Source: Oopsacas minuta
Lineage: Eukaryota > Porifera > Hexactinellida > Lyssacinosida > Leucopsacidae
NCBI GenBank assembly: GCA_024704765.1
Contig: JAKMXF010000330.1
Coordinates: forward strand, 186,001-250,000
Length of the DNA: 64,000 nt
Direction of reading: 5' to 3'
In this document: positions 48,201-58,506 of the stretch, piece by piece
Layout of the letters: every line of letters begins with the position of its first letter
Numbering within the stretch: position 1 is the stretch's first letter
Translations under genes and position numbers: made by a program
The notes under the pieces: generated by a model
What the model saw: the letters and a program-made list of their open reading frames with translations, nothing else
Databases searched by the model: none
Told to the model about the DNA's origin: nothing

Positions 48201-51200
48201 GTTAGCCAGACGTAGCAAAATCGAAATGAAATATAAAGCGTTTAATGAGAGATTAATTACTGAGTAATATGTAGTATTCTGTGCTAATTATATATTACAG
48301 GAATTAGAAAAATGGAACCTAATAGAAATTGATTGCTCATAAATAATATTCACTTTACACACACAAGTTAGGGTATGTATCATCTGATCCTCGCAGTATT
48401 AAGTATTCAGCATCGAGGACAGACAGCAGGAGCCAAACATATCCAACATGCTAAAATATGGCCATATAGACAAACTCAGTATGCTAAAGCTTGCAAGCCT
48501 TTATTGCAAACCTTAAGTATCAGCAGTTAATTACATAATACAACTGCAAAATACATTGAATAACGTATAAATAATAGTGGATAAACTTGTAATTAACTGC
48601 CAACAATTCATAATAAACAATGATACGTGATTAGTGGAAATGGCTAGAGTCGTAGACCGAGAAATATCACATGGGAAAGGGATCGACTAACCAAATGAGG
48701 GAATTCAATTTGGGAAAAAGACTGGAAATAACAACATTAAATATGGTTCTATTAAGGAAACATAGGAAGAAATGATTGGACTTATCAAATTAGCTATATT
48801 CAGTTTGGTTAACCGAACCCTTTCTGCAGTACCATAACAAACAAACACACCTTTCTCCTAAGAAGAATGTTTCTTATAAAGAAGATCAATCTCATTTATG
48901 ATTTGAGAATTGATAAAACAATAAATACATCAACAATGAATGGGAATGCTGTGTAGTATAAATACACTATCCTCTTTGAGACATATAAATACATATGATT
49001 TCAGTAGTTAGTACTTGAGAGACTTCACGTGACAACAGTTTGGATATACTTACAACTCAAAGAGTTACTTCTCGTAATTACATATTTATTAGTAAATATG
49101 TAAGTACAAACATAAAAGTGGATGATGCGATTAATCCACATCAGATTAATCGCAATTTAATGATTTGTATAATTAACCGAACTTGGACAGTTTTCTACTG
49201 ACAGTAACTTAACTAATAAGAACCGAAAAAGTATACATACACGTATCAGGTTTCCTCGCAGTAGTAAAATATAAAACCTAAGATGTTTTCCCTTAAGGGT
49301 TTGGAATTTGTACTACGAGAAAAACTTGTATAGCTGTAATCACCTCTTTTAGATGACATACTTGCTGCTTAACAACACAGAGTGGATAAGGAATGTAGCA
49401 TCTGATTCCGATTCATTTTCTCAAGTAGTATATGTAGTATATTGTATTACATTTAGTTGAAAAAATCTAACTTTTCAAACTTGGAATGTTATACTTGTAT
49501 ATTATTGCTGATTAATGAATTATATAGTAATGTCAATGTCAAGTTTCGGGGAGAAGGAACTAAAGAAGTTCGGATGGAGAGAAGGGAAAGGCTTGGGAGC
49601 AGCAGAAGATGGAATAAAAGAGCCGATTAGAGTAACAGTAAAAGGAGATACAAAGGGGGTGGGGTACCACCAGACGGAGTGTTCTTTAGAGTTTGATAAC
49701 GAATGGTGGAAACTAGCATACAATACTTCAGCAGAATCTGTCGTGGTCGATAATAAAGAAGATAACGTGATTATAGACAAGAAAAAACCTAGAGTAGTGA
49801 GAAAAGGGGAAATAGAAAAAGGAGCAACTAATTTTGTAGCAGAGGGAGAATCTGCTGTGAGAGACAGAGATCTAGATACGAGAAAAGAAACAGAAAGAGC
49901 GAAACAAGAATCTCAATTAATTTCATTGTATAGGAAGAATGAAGCAAGCAAACAATATAGCTCTCCATCTGGGAAACAGAAACGAATAGCACAACAAGAA
50001 GCTAGACTGGAGAAGAAGAGTAGAAGTGTACATAATTCTAGTGTAGAGATAAATTGAAAAGTATTTAGAATTCAAAATATTATGTACTTCTAACAAATAT
50101 TCAACATAAGAATAACCAATTAACTAATTTTTTTGCAGATTACCCCCTGGCGCTTATTCAGAGAAAGAGCTATCTAATTTACTCATCATGGCCTTATTAG
50201 CTCTACGGGTACCTCACTGTTTAGATAAATATAAAATGAAATCAGGAAATATTTGTTCGGGGGAGGACATGACATGGTAACTCGAGTAATAGAATCTTGT
50301 TTTATCAGTAAATAAATATAACGGGGTGCCTGCATTAGGTCGAATTACGGTGTTGGCATTAGGTCGAATTCCGTGTGTTGGCATTAGGTCGAATTTACAA
50401 TGTATGCATTAGGTCGAAATCAGTGTGTTGGCATTAGGTCGAATTCTATATGTATGCATTAGGTCGAATTTCGTGTGTTGGCAATAAGTCGAAATCTATT
50501 CTAGCGAGGTTGTGGATAGAGCGAATGTATATTAGCTATGAATATCTCTTTTTCAAGGCAAATTCATATTTCAAAAAACACTGAATGCTTCCTTAAATAT
50601 CTAAAAACCTGCACAAATGTTTTACAAGCAAAAAATCCAGCGATCCGCCATTTTGCAAACTTTTCTAATAATTAATCCAACAAAAGTCCATCCAAACACA
50701 AAATTAGCATGGACTCCACATCCCCGCCCCTAGGTAGCTTAATAACGAGTATAAATGAAATCTCCCAGACCGATAAGGTAGTGAACAAAATCCCTAATCC
50801 CCTCCCAATGGTACGGGTTTATAATTAATACAATAAAATGTCCTACAACGTCCTCGTTTCTATAAATCCATTTTCTATATCGATCTATCGACAACATAGC
50901 TAAAATAAATTCGATCTATCACAACGTCTTAATTAGACCTAATGCCAACACACGGAATTCGACCTAATGCAAACATATAAAATTCGACCTAATGCCAACA
51001 CACGAAATTCGACCTAATGCATACATATAAAATTCGACCTAATGCATACATATTAAATTCGATACATTGCAAATTCGACCTAATGCCAACACACGGAATT
51101 CCACCTAATGCCAACACCGAAATTCGACCTAATGCAGCGCCCCCAATATAACTAATTAGTATATTTGTGATCTACCGTTGATATTGCATTACTTTCTAAT

Positions 51201-54200
51201 TTTAACTCGGTCTGCTATCTAATAATTCTAATGAAATAATGATAGAGTAAAACAAGCAAAATTCAAACATTAAAGCAAATTATTCGAAACAATTCTTGGA
51301 GTGGAAGCGAGTTAAATCAGACAGTAAAACGAGTTAAAATCAAACGGTTATGCGAATTAAAATCAGAACGTAAAGCGAATTGAAATCAGACTGTAATACA
51401 ATATCCATGGTACAACTGTACTATCGAGTTAAAATCAGACACTACAGACCTCTTTAATCTGACACTGTTTCTGATCTGAAATAGCTTCCGACAATACAAA
51501 TCCACCTGCATTGTATAATCTGACAATTTGCTAAACCGACAAAATTTTCATCTCTCAACGTGTGTCGGTTTATGCAGGTTCCACTATATATTCAAATTCC
51601 CTCAAGTACCTCTCTGCCAATTTTCATGTTAGTACACGATATGCACATACTTGGCGCGGCGCTTATCCGCTGTACAATTCAACGTTATAATTGCTTTATT
51701 GCTGTCAGAAACCAAATAGCTGATTATGTAAAAATCCTTAATTCCCAAGTCTTGGTTTCTAACACATATGAGATATTATTTTTCAAAATTCCAGGTTAGA
51801 AGTAGCTAGCTTCTTGGCGGACATTGATCACTATTTCCATAAAATTGACGCGAATTACTCAAATACACGTCTTGATAACGTTAATTCCATGACCTTAATT
51901 TCCAGCACAGTCATACGATGGATATGCAAACTTCCAAGCTAACTACATATGTATTTCTGATGTGCAACTGGGTTGAGAGGACACCATATCTATCAAGTAG
52001 ATTGGAAGCCTATTTTCGGATATTTTTATCCACTTAAGTATTAGAAATACTTTGCGACGATTCGTGTTAATTTCATGGAGCGGATAATTCCACTTTCGCA
52101 AATATAAAGTTATTGTATTGATTTCATTATACAATGAAAACACAAAATTAACCAAATAGATTCTACGTGTATCTATTAATAGTATGAGTTAAGTCGAACG
52201 TGTTTTAATTAAAGTGCTAAAAGTAGAAAAATCCAAAATTTCTAGAATTTCTAGCCCCAATATGGTAAAAAATCTCCTCACATGTACGTATTAAAATCTG
52301 CCTTAGTAAGGTAAACATGTACATAATTAGTAATATTATTAATCCTCACTTCATATATTTCTTGTTCTCCCTCGCTAGGCTCATCACTCAGCAAATCCGC
52401 GAATAGAGAATGTGCAGGATTCAGCTTTACCAGAGGAGCACTCTTCTTAGTGTACAGATTAGCTAAGTTATCGTAGCTGTTGTGACTGGAGCTATCTACA
52501 GATGCCTCGTCAAACTCGCTCTCACTAGTGTTTAAGTCAGGAAATTGCTGTAAGGCACCGCCCATAACACTACAATAAATTCATATTAATGCGAACATAT
52601 TTTTGTCTCTTGTTAAATTTAGAAGTTTGAATTTTCGTTGAATCGAATGTTGAATGCTGTAAATTCAATTACATAGGAAATATATTAAATAAGCTTATTC
52701 ATTTACGTAATTAAATTCAAACACCGAAATAACGTGTAAATTAACCGATTTGGACAGAGAGTTTACCAGTTACAGTATTAATATAATGATTGTTTATTTC
52801 CGATAATAAGGTAGCTAAACATGTCCAGCCAACAGACTGATAGTGTGGCTTAGGATTATGTATTTTTTGTTCTTTTCAGGGGGGCACCTCCCCCCTACCC
52901 GTGTAAATGCCGCAATACACCATACCCTGAATGATTTTGTGATCCTGGATCTGATAAATATTTCAGGATATTCAATATTATTTATCCCATACTATACTTC
53001 ATGTTCTATCCTCAAATCTTATGGAAATAATTCTAAATAATTATTCTGCAATTACTACATGTCTAACCTATGAAACAAAATCTCTAGCATGTTTTTGAAT
53101 AATATGCAAAAAGGTGTGAAATATGATTAATCATATGAAAAATCTGTGAATTTCTAACTTTCAGACTCTCAAAATCGGACTCTACGCACCCAATTACCCC
53201 TGACAACATATTGAAACCTATTTATTAGCTTGCTTTTGTATTGTATATAGAAAGGTGTGAAAATATGATTAATCACCAAAAGGGTGAAATTTTCATTTTA
53301 GAAAAAATTCATACCCGAGGAGGGGAGGTGCAAATCTCCGACCCAAAATGTATATGTGTACCAATATTCATGTGAATCGGACTGCTAGATTTCGCACGAC
53401 CGCGCGGACGGACAGAGGTACGTCGCACATCATCCATGCCATTAGGGTTGCACTAAAAATTTATACTCAGAAATCAGAATTCGTAAATAGAGGATAGGTT
53501 ACCTAATGTCGTAGTCGTGTCTATCCCTCTCTTGTCTTGCAAAATAGTCATCTGAAGACGTACTGTCTCTCTTCCTGTTAGAATGGTGCTGGGTGAAATC
53601 AGATGGTAGGGACTGGAACTCTTCTTGAGAGGGGTTAAACTTAGCACTGGGGGTCTGGTAGTAATATATACCATTGCCATGTAGACTGACAGGAAGATTA
53701 TTATTGGGTTTCCTGATTACTGAGAGAGGAGCATGTGTGACGTCATCATCATAATGAATATTTGTATCAGCTAACCCTCTCACCTTCCTTGTGTACATGA
53801 TTGCGTCATTAGAGTATTGGTTTTGTTGTGCCTTTGAAGTAGGAGGGTCTCTAGTGTTAAGTTCCTGGTAAGGAGCAGAATATGAAGAGTTATTTGAAGA
53901 TGATCCTGAAGGAGTATTTGACATATTCGGGAACATAGCTTGGGAAGGTTTAACCTAGAAATAATTTGAATAAAAATATACTAATGTTCCTATTGTTATT
54001 AGGACATTACTGATTCATTATCGTGTGATCAGTGATTACTCGATCACCATCGCGACATATTTCTAACGATTTGAAACCTGCGATATTTAACAAATATTCG
54101 AATGTAAGATCGCGATGATAATTCCGATCATTTTTACACTTTTAGCAAGCATAGATCTATAGATAAATAATATACGTACTGATTAATTTATCAACCATTA

Positions 54201-56398
54201 GAAATACTGATAGTGGGATTGTTTGTGTGTAAATGGTGGGATTCGTTTCCAACTTTTCAATCGACAACAATTGAATGAGTAAGCATAATGAGTTCAAAAA
54301 TCATCCAACTGATTGTCTTTTTGAAGATTAGAGACATAATGTTCGATCAATTTCTGGGGTCGAGATCGCGATCCTATAACATACTTGCCAACCTTTCGAG
54401 ATCCCTGGTCTATCCCGGGATTTGACATGATATCCAGTAAAATTACTAAATCCCCCAGAGGAAATATTAGATATTTCTCGCAATTTTCTGCAAAAATAGT
54501 GAAAAATTCACATAATTTACATCTAAGATTATAAATCCAGGGAAATAGTTAGAAAGGATTAGTAGGTATGCCATAATTGGAGATCGACTAATGCCCTAAT
54601 TGTTACAGCATAATAATATAGAAACTCACAATAAAGCTGGAACTGCGCTGAAAAGCATTCGAATCATCTAAAGAGAATAAAATGTCTGATAATAATAGAA
54701 ATGCATGCCTTATAGTTTTGAATTAAACCACTAACCTACGCCCTCCATACGAAATCCAGTAGTGTGTGTGGACAAACCATTGTGATAACTTCGCGTGTTC
54801 TTTCTATTTCCAACTCCAAGCTTTACTTTATGACATATGTGATCTATTGTAATATTAGTTGGATGTTAAATAAACGTAAATATGCTAGGGCGGTGGCTGA
54901 CTGCCAGGGGGAAAAAAAAATGTGCAGGATTAGGACCAGTACCTCAAAAGCCATTATATTGGAAAGATTATTGAGTGAATACATTTAGTTGTGGGAATTT
55001 GGTGCATGTTTACAAAATTCTACTCAATATCCTGTCAATAAGGGAAGTGCTCATTGAAAATTTGAACTAATTTCATTATTTCCATATTCTAGAATAAACC
55101 GGGTATTATTGATTTGTTGGGGTTATGTGATGGTTTATTGCATAAAAATAATCGAAGAGTATCACAAGCGCCAAGTTTTTGTGAAATTTACATAGAGGTT
55201 GCAGCAATTGTGCTACTGAACTGGTTTATTCTTCCCTCGGAAGCTAGACATAAATGTAAATACAAATTTCGCTTAAATATTCCGCTCAAACATGTGTTTC
55301 AATATAAAAATGAATGAAATGCCTGAATAACTACTAATATTAACATATACAGTAGTTATCGCTTATAAGAACGACTTTGAGAGTTGCAAAATATGTTCTT
55401 ATGACCGGTAGAAGTATACAAGAGAAGAGTATATTAGAACCGTTCTTCAGGGGATAGTTCTTATAGTGCATATGCTCATATAGGCGATACCATTGTAATA
55501 TACTAAAGTATACAATTGATTAACCTGAAATCAATTGTTGTATTCTGCTACGACACAGAGAAGCTGCTAAACTCTGTATAGCCTCTAACACAGTCTGTCC
55601 AAGTGAATTAGTTAAATACACATCAATATCTAGAAGAGTAATTATATTGCATCATTAATAGTTAAATAAATCAGAGATCCTATATTTCAAATACCACAAG
55701 GTTCCTATTTTAGAGTATGGTGACCATTTGAGTGAGGGAGGGTGGTGTATCGCCTTGGTTTTACCGGTAAATAGTACGTATATCAACAGTCACCCAGTTT
55801 GTATATAACTTAGTAAGTAATTAAATATAGAGACACAGTCTCCATATACTATCTAACAACGTAACCAGTCTAATTAAATATTTACATAAAAGATAGTTCT
55901 TATACAAATAACCTGGTGGTTAGTTTCTTGGAAATTAATCTGATTAGTAGGAATTTTACTCAAATATATCTTCAGCATAAATACAAAAAGTGCAAAGACG
56001 ACACAAGCTCAAACCTCAATCCAGTTAATTAGGAAATTTCCTTGGGGATATTACCGTTTTAGAGATTCATTATCATATATTATTATTGGTTTAAGACTAT
56101 TAAAACTTACTTCTATCTAGAACATAAGCTACAGTCTCAATCCTTCCATGTAAGGCAGCTTCATGGAGGCAAGATCCTGTATTACACTAAGGTATACAAA
56201 TAGCTTAAAAGGATACAATTAACAATATACGTAATATAGAATATAATGTCTTACTGTTGTGTTGATGCTGAGCCCTTTGTCTATAAGGAGTTGTAGGATA
56301 GAGTTATGCCCATTTCTTGCTGCGAAGTGTAGACAAGTATGTTTAGTAGAGTGAGGGGTATTCAATATCCCGGAGACTTTTCTCAACAACAAATTTAC
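36281..56398 (-). CDS. ANKS1-like ankyrin/SAM/PTB scaffold (Odin/AIDA-1 family), 5' incomplete
   Basis: Exons supported, in coding order: 56255-56398, 56111-56186, 55525-55629, 54630-54667, 53503-53954, 52350-52569, 47343-48075, 45313-45937, 42148-43243, 40659-40946, 39812-39883, 39725-39766, 37117-37187, 36898-37035, 36786-36830, 36299-36364. Phases agree throughout except between 39725 and 37187, where a small exon is missing. Ankyrin repeats come first (HTCLHFAARNGH, GSCLHEAALHGR, DVYLTNSLGQTVLEA), then about 900 disordered Ser/Pro-rich residues. A SAM domain is split between 45313 and 43243 (NGFDDIGFLAG, DDLEDIGI, then GYRRRIL). The PTB domain runs from LWVHPINKL to HTLGQAFEISYQ. ANKS1A/B use PTB and SAM to bind receptor and other signalling partners. 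Only one SAM is seen where ANKS1 has two. The 5' exons, the 43243 acceptor and the last exon (a read-through stop at 36281 is assumed) are uncertain. Confidence 0.82.
37459..37605. mobile_element. Probable MITE with gggcgtaac/gttacgcc ends in an ANKS1-like intron
   Basis: gggcgtaactggcattgaggc near 37460 is echoed inverted by attgaggcaattattaattcttgcctcc...agttacgcctcc near 37600. The ends are imperfect and no clean target duplication is visible. Confidence 0.35.
41577..41974. mobile_element. hAT-like MITE with perfect 8-bp target-site duplication (398 bp)
   Basis: Ends cagggttggagtttaaccc and, inverted, cagggttggctagtttaaccc. Identical 8-bp flanks ATTTTAAT at 41569-41576 and 41975-41982. 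CAGGG ends with an 8-bp TSD are the hallmark of hAT elements. The interior is a series of ggtttaaccc-like motifs with no coding capacity. It lies in the ANKS1-like intron between exons 42148 and 40946. Confidence 0.85.
46159..46322. mobile_element. Tigger/pogo-like MITE (164 bp) in an ANKS1-like intron
   Basis: Ends tagtggaaaccgtctattagca and, inverted, cagtagaaaccaaagattggca, with gcaaaatccgat/atcgaattttgc also mirrored. TA at 46157-46158 and 46323-46324. Confidence 0.6.
46590..46765. mobile_element. Inverted-repeat element (ggtggctattagccacc motifs)
   Basis: cagtgctcaaaa... aatttgttggtggctattagccacca on the left is mirrored by tggtggtaatagccaccaaaccaccaaatttgttga on the right. Ends are approximate and no clear target duplication was found; possibly hAT. 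Confidence 0.45.
49515..50057 (+). CDS. GPATCH4: G-patch domain protein, GPATCH4-like, nested in an ANKS1-like intron
   Basis: Intact 180-aa frame on the plus strand inside the 4.3-kb ANKS1-like intron between exons 52350 and 48075, so antisense to its host. The G-patch is N-terminal: KKFGWREGKGLGAAEDG (about 17-33), then PIRVTVKGDTKGVGY and a NEWWKLAYNTSA segment, the order seen in GPATCH4. A Lys/Glu-rich basic C-terminus with a probable coiled coil follows. The start could be the first ATG (49515) or the ATGs at codons 6 and 8; the G-patch begins shortly after, so the later ones are also plausible. GPATCH4 proteins act in the nucleus with DEAH helicases. Human GPATCH4 is longer, with an extended basic tail missing here. 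A possible downstream exon at about 50142-50280 could not be joined in phase. Confidence 0.82.
   Translation: MNYIVMSMSSFGEKELKKFGWREGKGLGAAEDGIKEPIRVTVKGDTKGVGYHQTECSLEFDNEWWKLAYNTSAESVVVDNKEDNVIIDKKKPRVVRKGEIEKGATNFVAEGESAVRDRDLDTRKETERAKQESQLISLYRKNEASKQYSSPSGKQKRIAQQEARLEKKSRSVHNSSVEIN
50323..51144. mobile_element. 822-bp DNA transposon with array-built TIRs and perfect 8-bp TSD
   Basis: Identical flanks AATATAAC at 50315-50322 and 51145-51152. The left terminus has about seven units of tgcattaggtcgaatt spaced 25-29 bp; the right terminus has about eight inverted units (aattcgacctaatgc). The extreme ends are ggggtgcctgcattagg and, inverted, gggggcgctgcattagg. Between them lie about 430 bp of non-coding AT-rich DNA. 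An 8-bp TSD fits hAT, Merlin or P superfamilies; the GGGG end does not decide. It lies in the ANKS1-like intron, just downstream of the nested G-patch gene. Confidence 0.85.
54000..54598. mobile_element. hAT-like MITE filling an ANKS1-like intron (599 bp)
   Basis: Ends taggacattactgattc and, inverted, tagggcattagtcgatc. Flanking 8-mers attgttat (53992-53999) and attgttac (54599-54606) differ only at the last base. The interior is rich in gatcgcgat motifs, linking it to the element at 34330-35113. It makes up 599 of the 675 bp of the intron between exons 54630-54667 and 53503-53954. Confidence 0.7.
55350..55495. mobile_element. TA-flanked MITE (146 bp)
   Basis: Left cagtagttatcgcttataagaac is mirrored, with gaps, by gttcttatag...ataggcgataccattg. 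TA at 55348-55349 and 55496-55497. It lies just 3' of the third ankyrin exon of the ANKS1-like gene. Confidence 0.5.
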
Positions 56399-58076
56399 CT
56401 AAAAAATAACATAAACTCTGGAAAAATATGTTTTTAGATGAATTAGACAAAATAGAATGGTCATATGACGAATGTGGCCATTGTATTAGTAACGTTAGTT
56501 CTCTAATCAGATATTAATCAGCAATAATTACCATACGTAGGAGGACTGGAGTATTAAATTGAGTCATAGTGTAATTAGTTTATGCACTATTTACACTAAT
56601 TAATCTTACATTTTTTGGTGAGATTATATTACGATGTATAATTAACTGATTATGACCGAAGTTTTACGTTCGTAATGAAAAGGACCATTTTGTTTTAACC
56701 ATTTCCCGCACCAAAGACGAGATTTTAGCACATTTTGACGTCAATATTTCCCTGCAGTATTCGTTAACAGAATTCATAAAATTCGGATATCAATACAGGA
56801 ATGGACATCTGGTAGTAACTCAATATATCAGTGCCGTAGGTCACATATTATCAGAAACAAAGAAATATTTATGGGTAGAATTAAAGCCATGCAATCAATA
56901 AAGGAGAAGTAATAAAATACATTTGTTTTTAACAATATTGGGACTTGTTTGAATTCTGTCAAATAACGTGCTCATTAACGTGTCGTTGTCTACGCAATAA
57001 AGACTCTTAAAATAATATCGTGTGAGGAATTTAATTAGTTAAATTTGAGTATCTTTTCAAGAAAAACATCTCCTCCCTTCAATTGTAGCCCAGGAATACT
57101 TGCAAGACAAGTTCAAAATAGAACACTTTCATTGTGGAAATGATAATATTAATTCATTAAACTTTACATAATGCAATATCAAATTTTAATATTTCTAATT
57201 CCATCCTGAGATAAGGGCGGATCGGGGCAAGGATCAAGTATCCTTTTTGAAATATTACAATTCCTGAAGCTGTACGTATCCACAGATTCAGTATGTGTTA
57301 CACAATTAGTGTTTTCCAGGTGCACTGGTGCATTGTACTGAAATCGTTGAAGGTTATACCAAATCCACTATGGAAGGTGAAAATGCTAATTATACGTATT
57401 ACGTGCAGGGCTGGTTTTAACCTGACCACATTTGTTCTATTAGTGCTGTTTCTATGGTGAGTGAGATTCCAACCGGACACTTTCATAGGTCAGCAACGGT
57501 TTAACCGGGCCTGATTACATGGTTCATAATTGTTCGTTATTGAGGAGGCTCGAAAATATGTTAGGCTGTAGTTCATTGGATAATTTGGGGAGTACTTAGA
57601 CCAATGCATTCGCAATAGGAAACAGGTGAAGTATGAGGTAGGGATTGAATTTGCTAAAACTTTGTAGATATACCATTTAGATCCTCTATTTAGTTTAAGT
57701 ATATCCTTGAAATAGGGGGATGGGACACAAGTATATCTGGGGCCGTATGGCGCAGGCTATACCTCCATTAAGTACATATAACTGCATAATCATCATATGT
57801 AACTATCTAGGGTAGGTCTAGGTGGACACGAGATCGTTGAACCTAAATACGCTAGTGAATCAAATATGATAGTAATTACTATTATTAGCTTCGCTTACTC
57901 CCATTATTCTCCCTTAATAGATTTACCAGTATTGCTTTTTAATTTACAATTCACCGATAGAATATTCAATAAGCACACACATACTATAATTATGGTTAGA
58001 TATTGTAAATACTAGAAACTAGGACGATACAGAATAAAAGTAGATGCAGTTCATTGCAAGTTCTACACTAAGGAGG
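56399..58076. other. No exon identified; probably ANKS1-like intron or upstream region
   Basis: The first visible ankyrin exon starts with an acceptor at 56398, so the gene must continue upstream. No reading frame with ankyrin similarity was found here on either strand. Confidence 0.5.
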
Positions 58077-58406
58077 CTACTCTCTGGCCATGCTGGAGCC
58101 TGAAGGATCCACTTCCCTTGCTTGTTGTATCAAGGCACAGACACCACAGAACCAAACCAACAGTAGGGAGACAATAGCCGATTCATCGATGCCCTTCTGT
58201 TCTACTGTGACACGTCTGGTGTTGCACAGGCAGTAGAGACCGAGGAGAGGCACAAACAAAGCAAGACAGTACTTGATCTTGCTGTCGTCTCCATGTACCT
58301 TGACTGCGGTGTTCATGAAGGTAATGCAAGGGCAGAAATATGTAATGATGCAGAGCTTGAAGTCACTGAAGCATCCGCAAAGTCCGTTCGACCAGGATCC
58401 AGACAT
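58077..58406 (-). CDS. PLAC8-family cysteine-rich membrane protein
   Basis: Intact intronless 109-aa protein, ATG at 58406. It follows the PLAC8 pattern: W-S-x-G-L-C-G-C-F (5-13), then C-I-I-T-Y-F-C-P-C-I-T (19-29), a hydrophobic segment LALFVPLLGLYCLCNTRR (48-65), and the C-terminal CGVCALIQQAREV block (87-99). Typical length is about 100-120 aa. The CPC motif is associated with membrane or channel-like activity in plant relatives (PCR/FW2.2) and animal PLAC8/cornifelin; function varies. A TATA box lies about 93 bp upstream of the ATG, which argues for a self-contained gene. GC content is clearly higher than the surroundings. If the ANKS1-like gene extends upstream past this point, this would be a third nested gene. 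Confidence 0.9.
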   Translation of the reverse strand: MSGSWSNGLCGCFSDFKLCIITYFCPCITFMNTAVKVHGDDSKIKYCLALFVPLLGLYCLCNTRRVTVEQKGIDESAIVSLLLVWFCGVCALIQQAREVDPSGSSMARE

Positions 58407-58498
58407 GATAGATTATTGAAGAAAGTTGGAGAGTAGAAAGTTAGTAGAGAAAATCGAACTGAGATCGAAAGTAATGAATAGAGCAAGCGATATCGATA

Positions 58499-58506
58499 TT
58501 TATATA
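58499..58506 (-). promoter_or_regulatory. TATA box of the PLAC8-family gene
   Basis: TATATAAA on the minus strand, about 93 bp upstream of the start codon at 58406. A pyrimidine-rich leader lies between, fitting a transcription start about 30 bp downstream of the box. Confidence 0.5.

Noticed and set aside
50142-50280. Possible 3' exon after the GPATCH4-like gene (strong pyrimidine tract and AG, then about 46 open codons)
   Set aside because: The open frame needs a phase-2 donor, and no suitable GT in that phase lies near the end of the upstream ORF, so it could not be joined.
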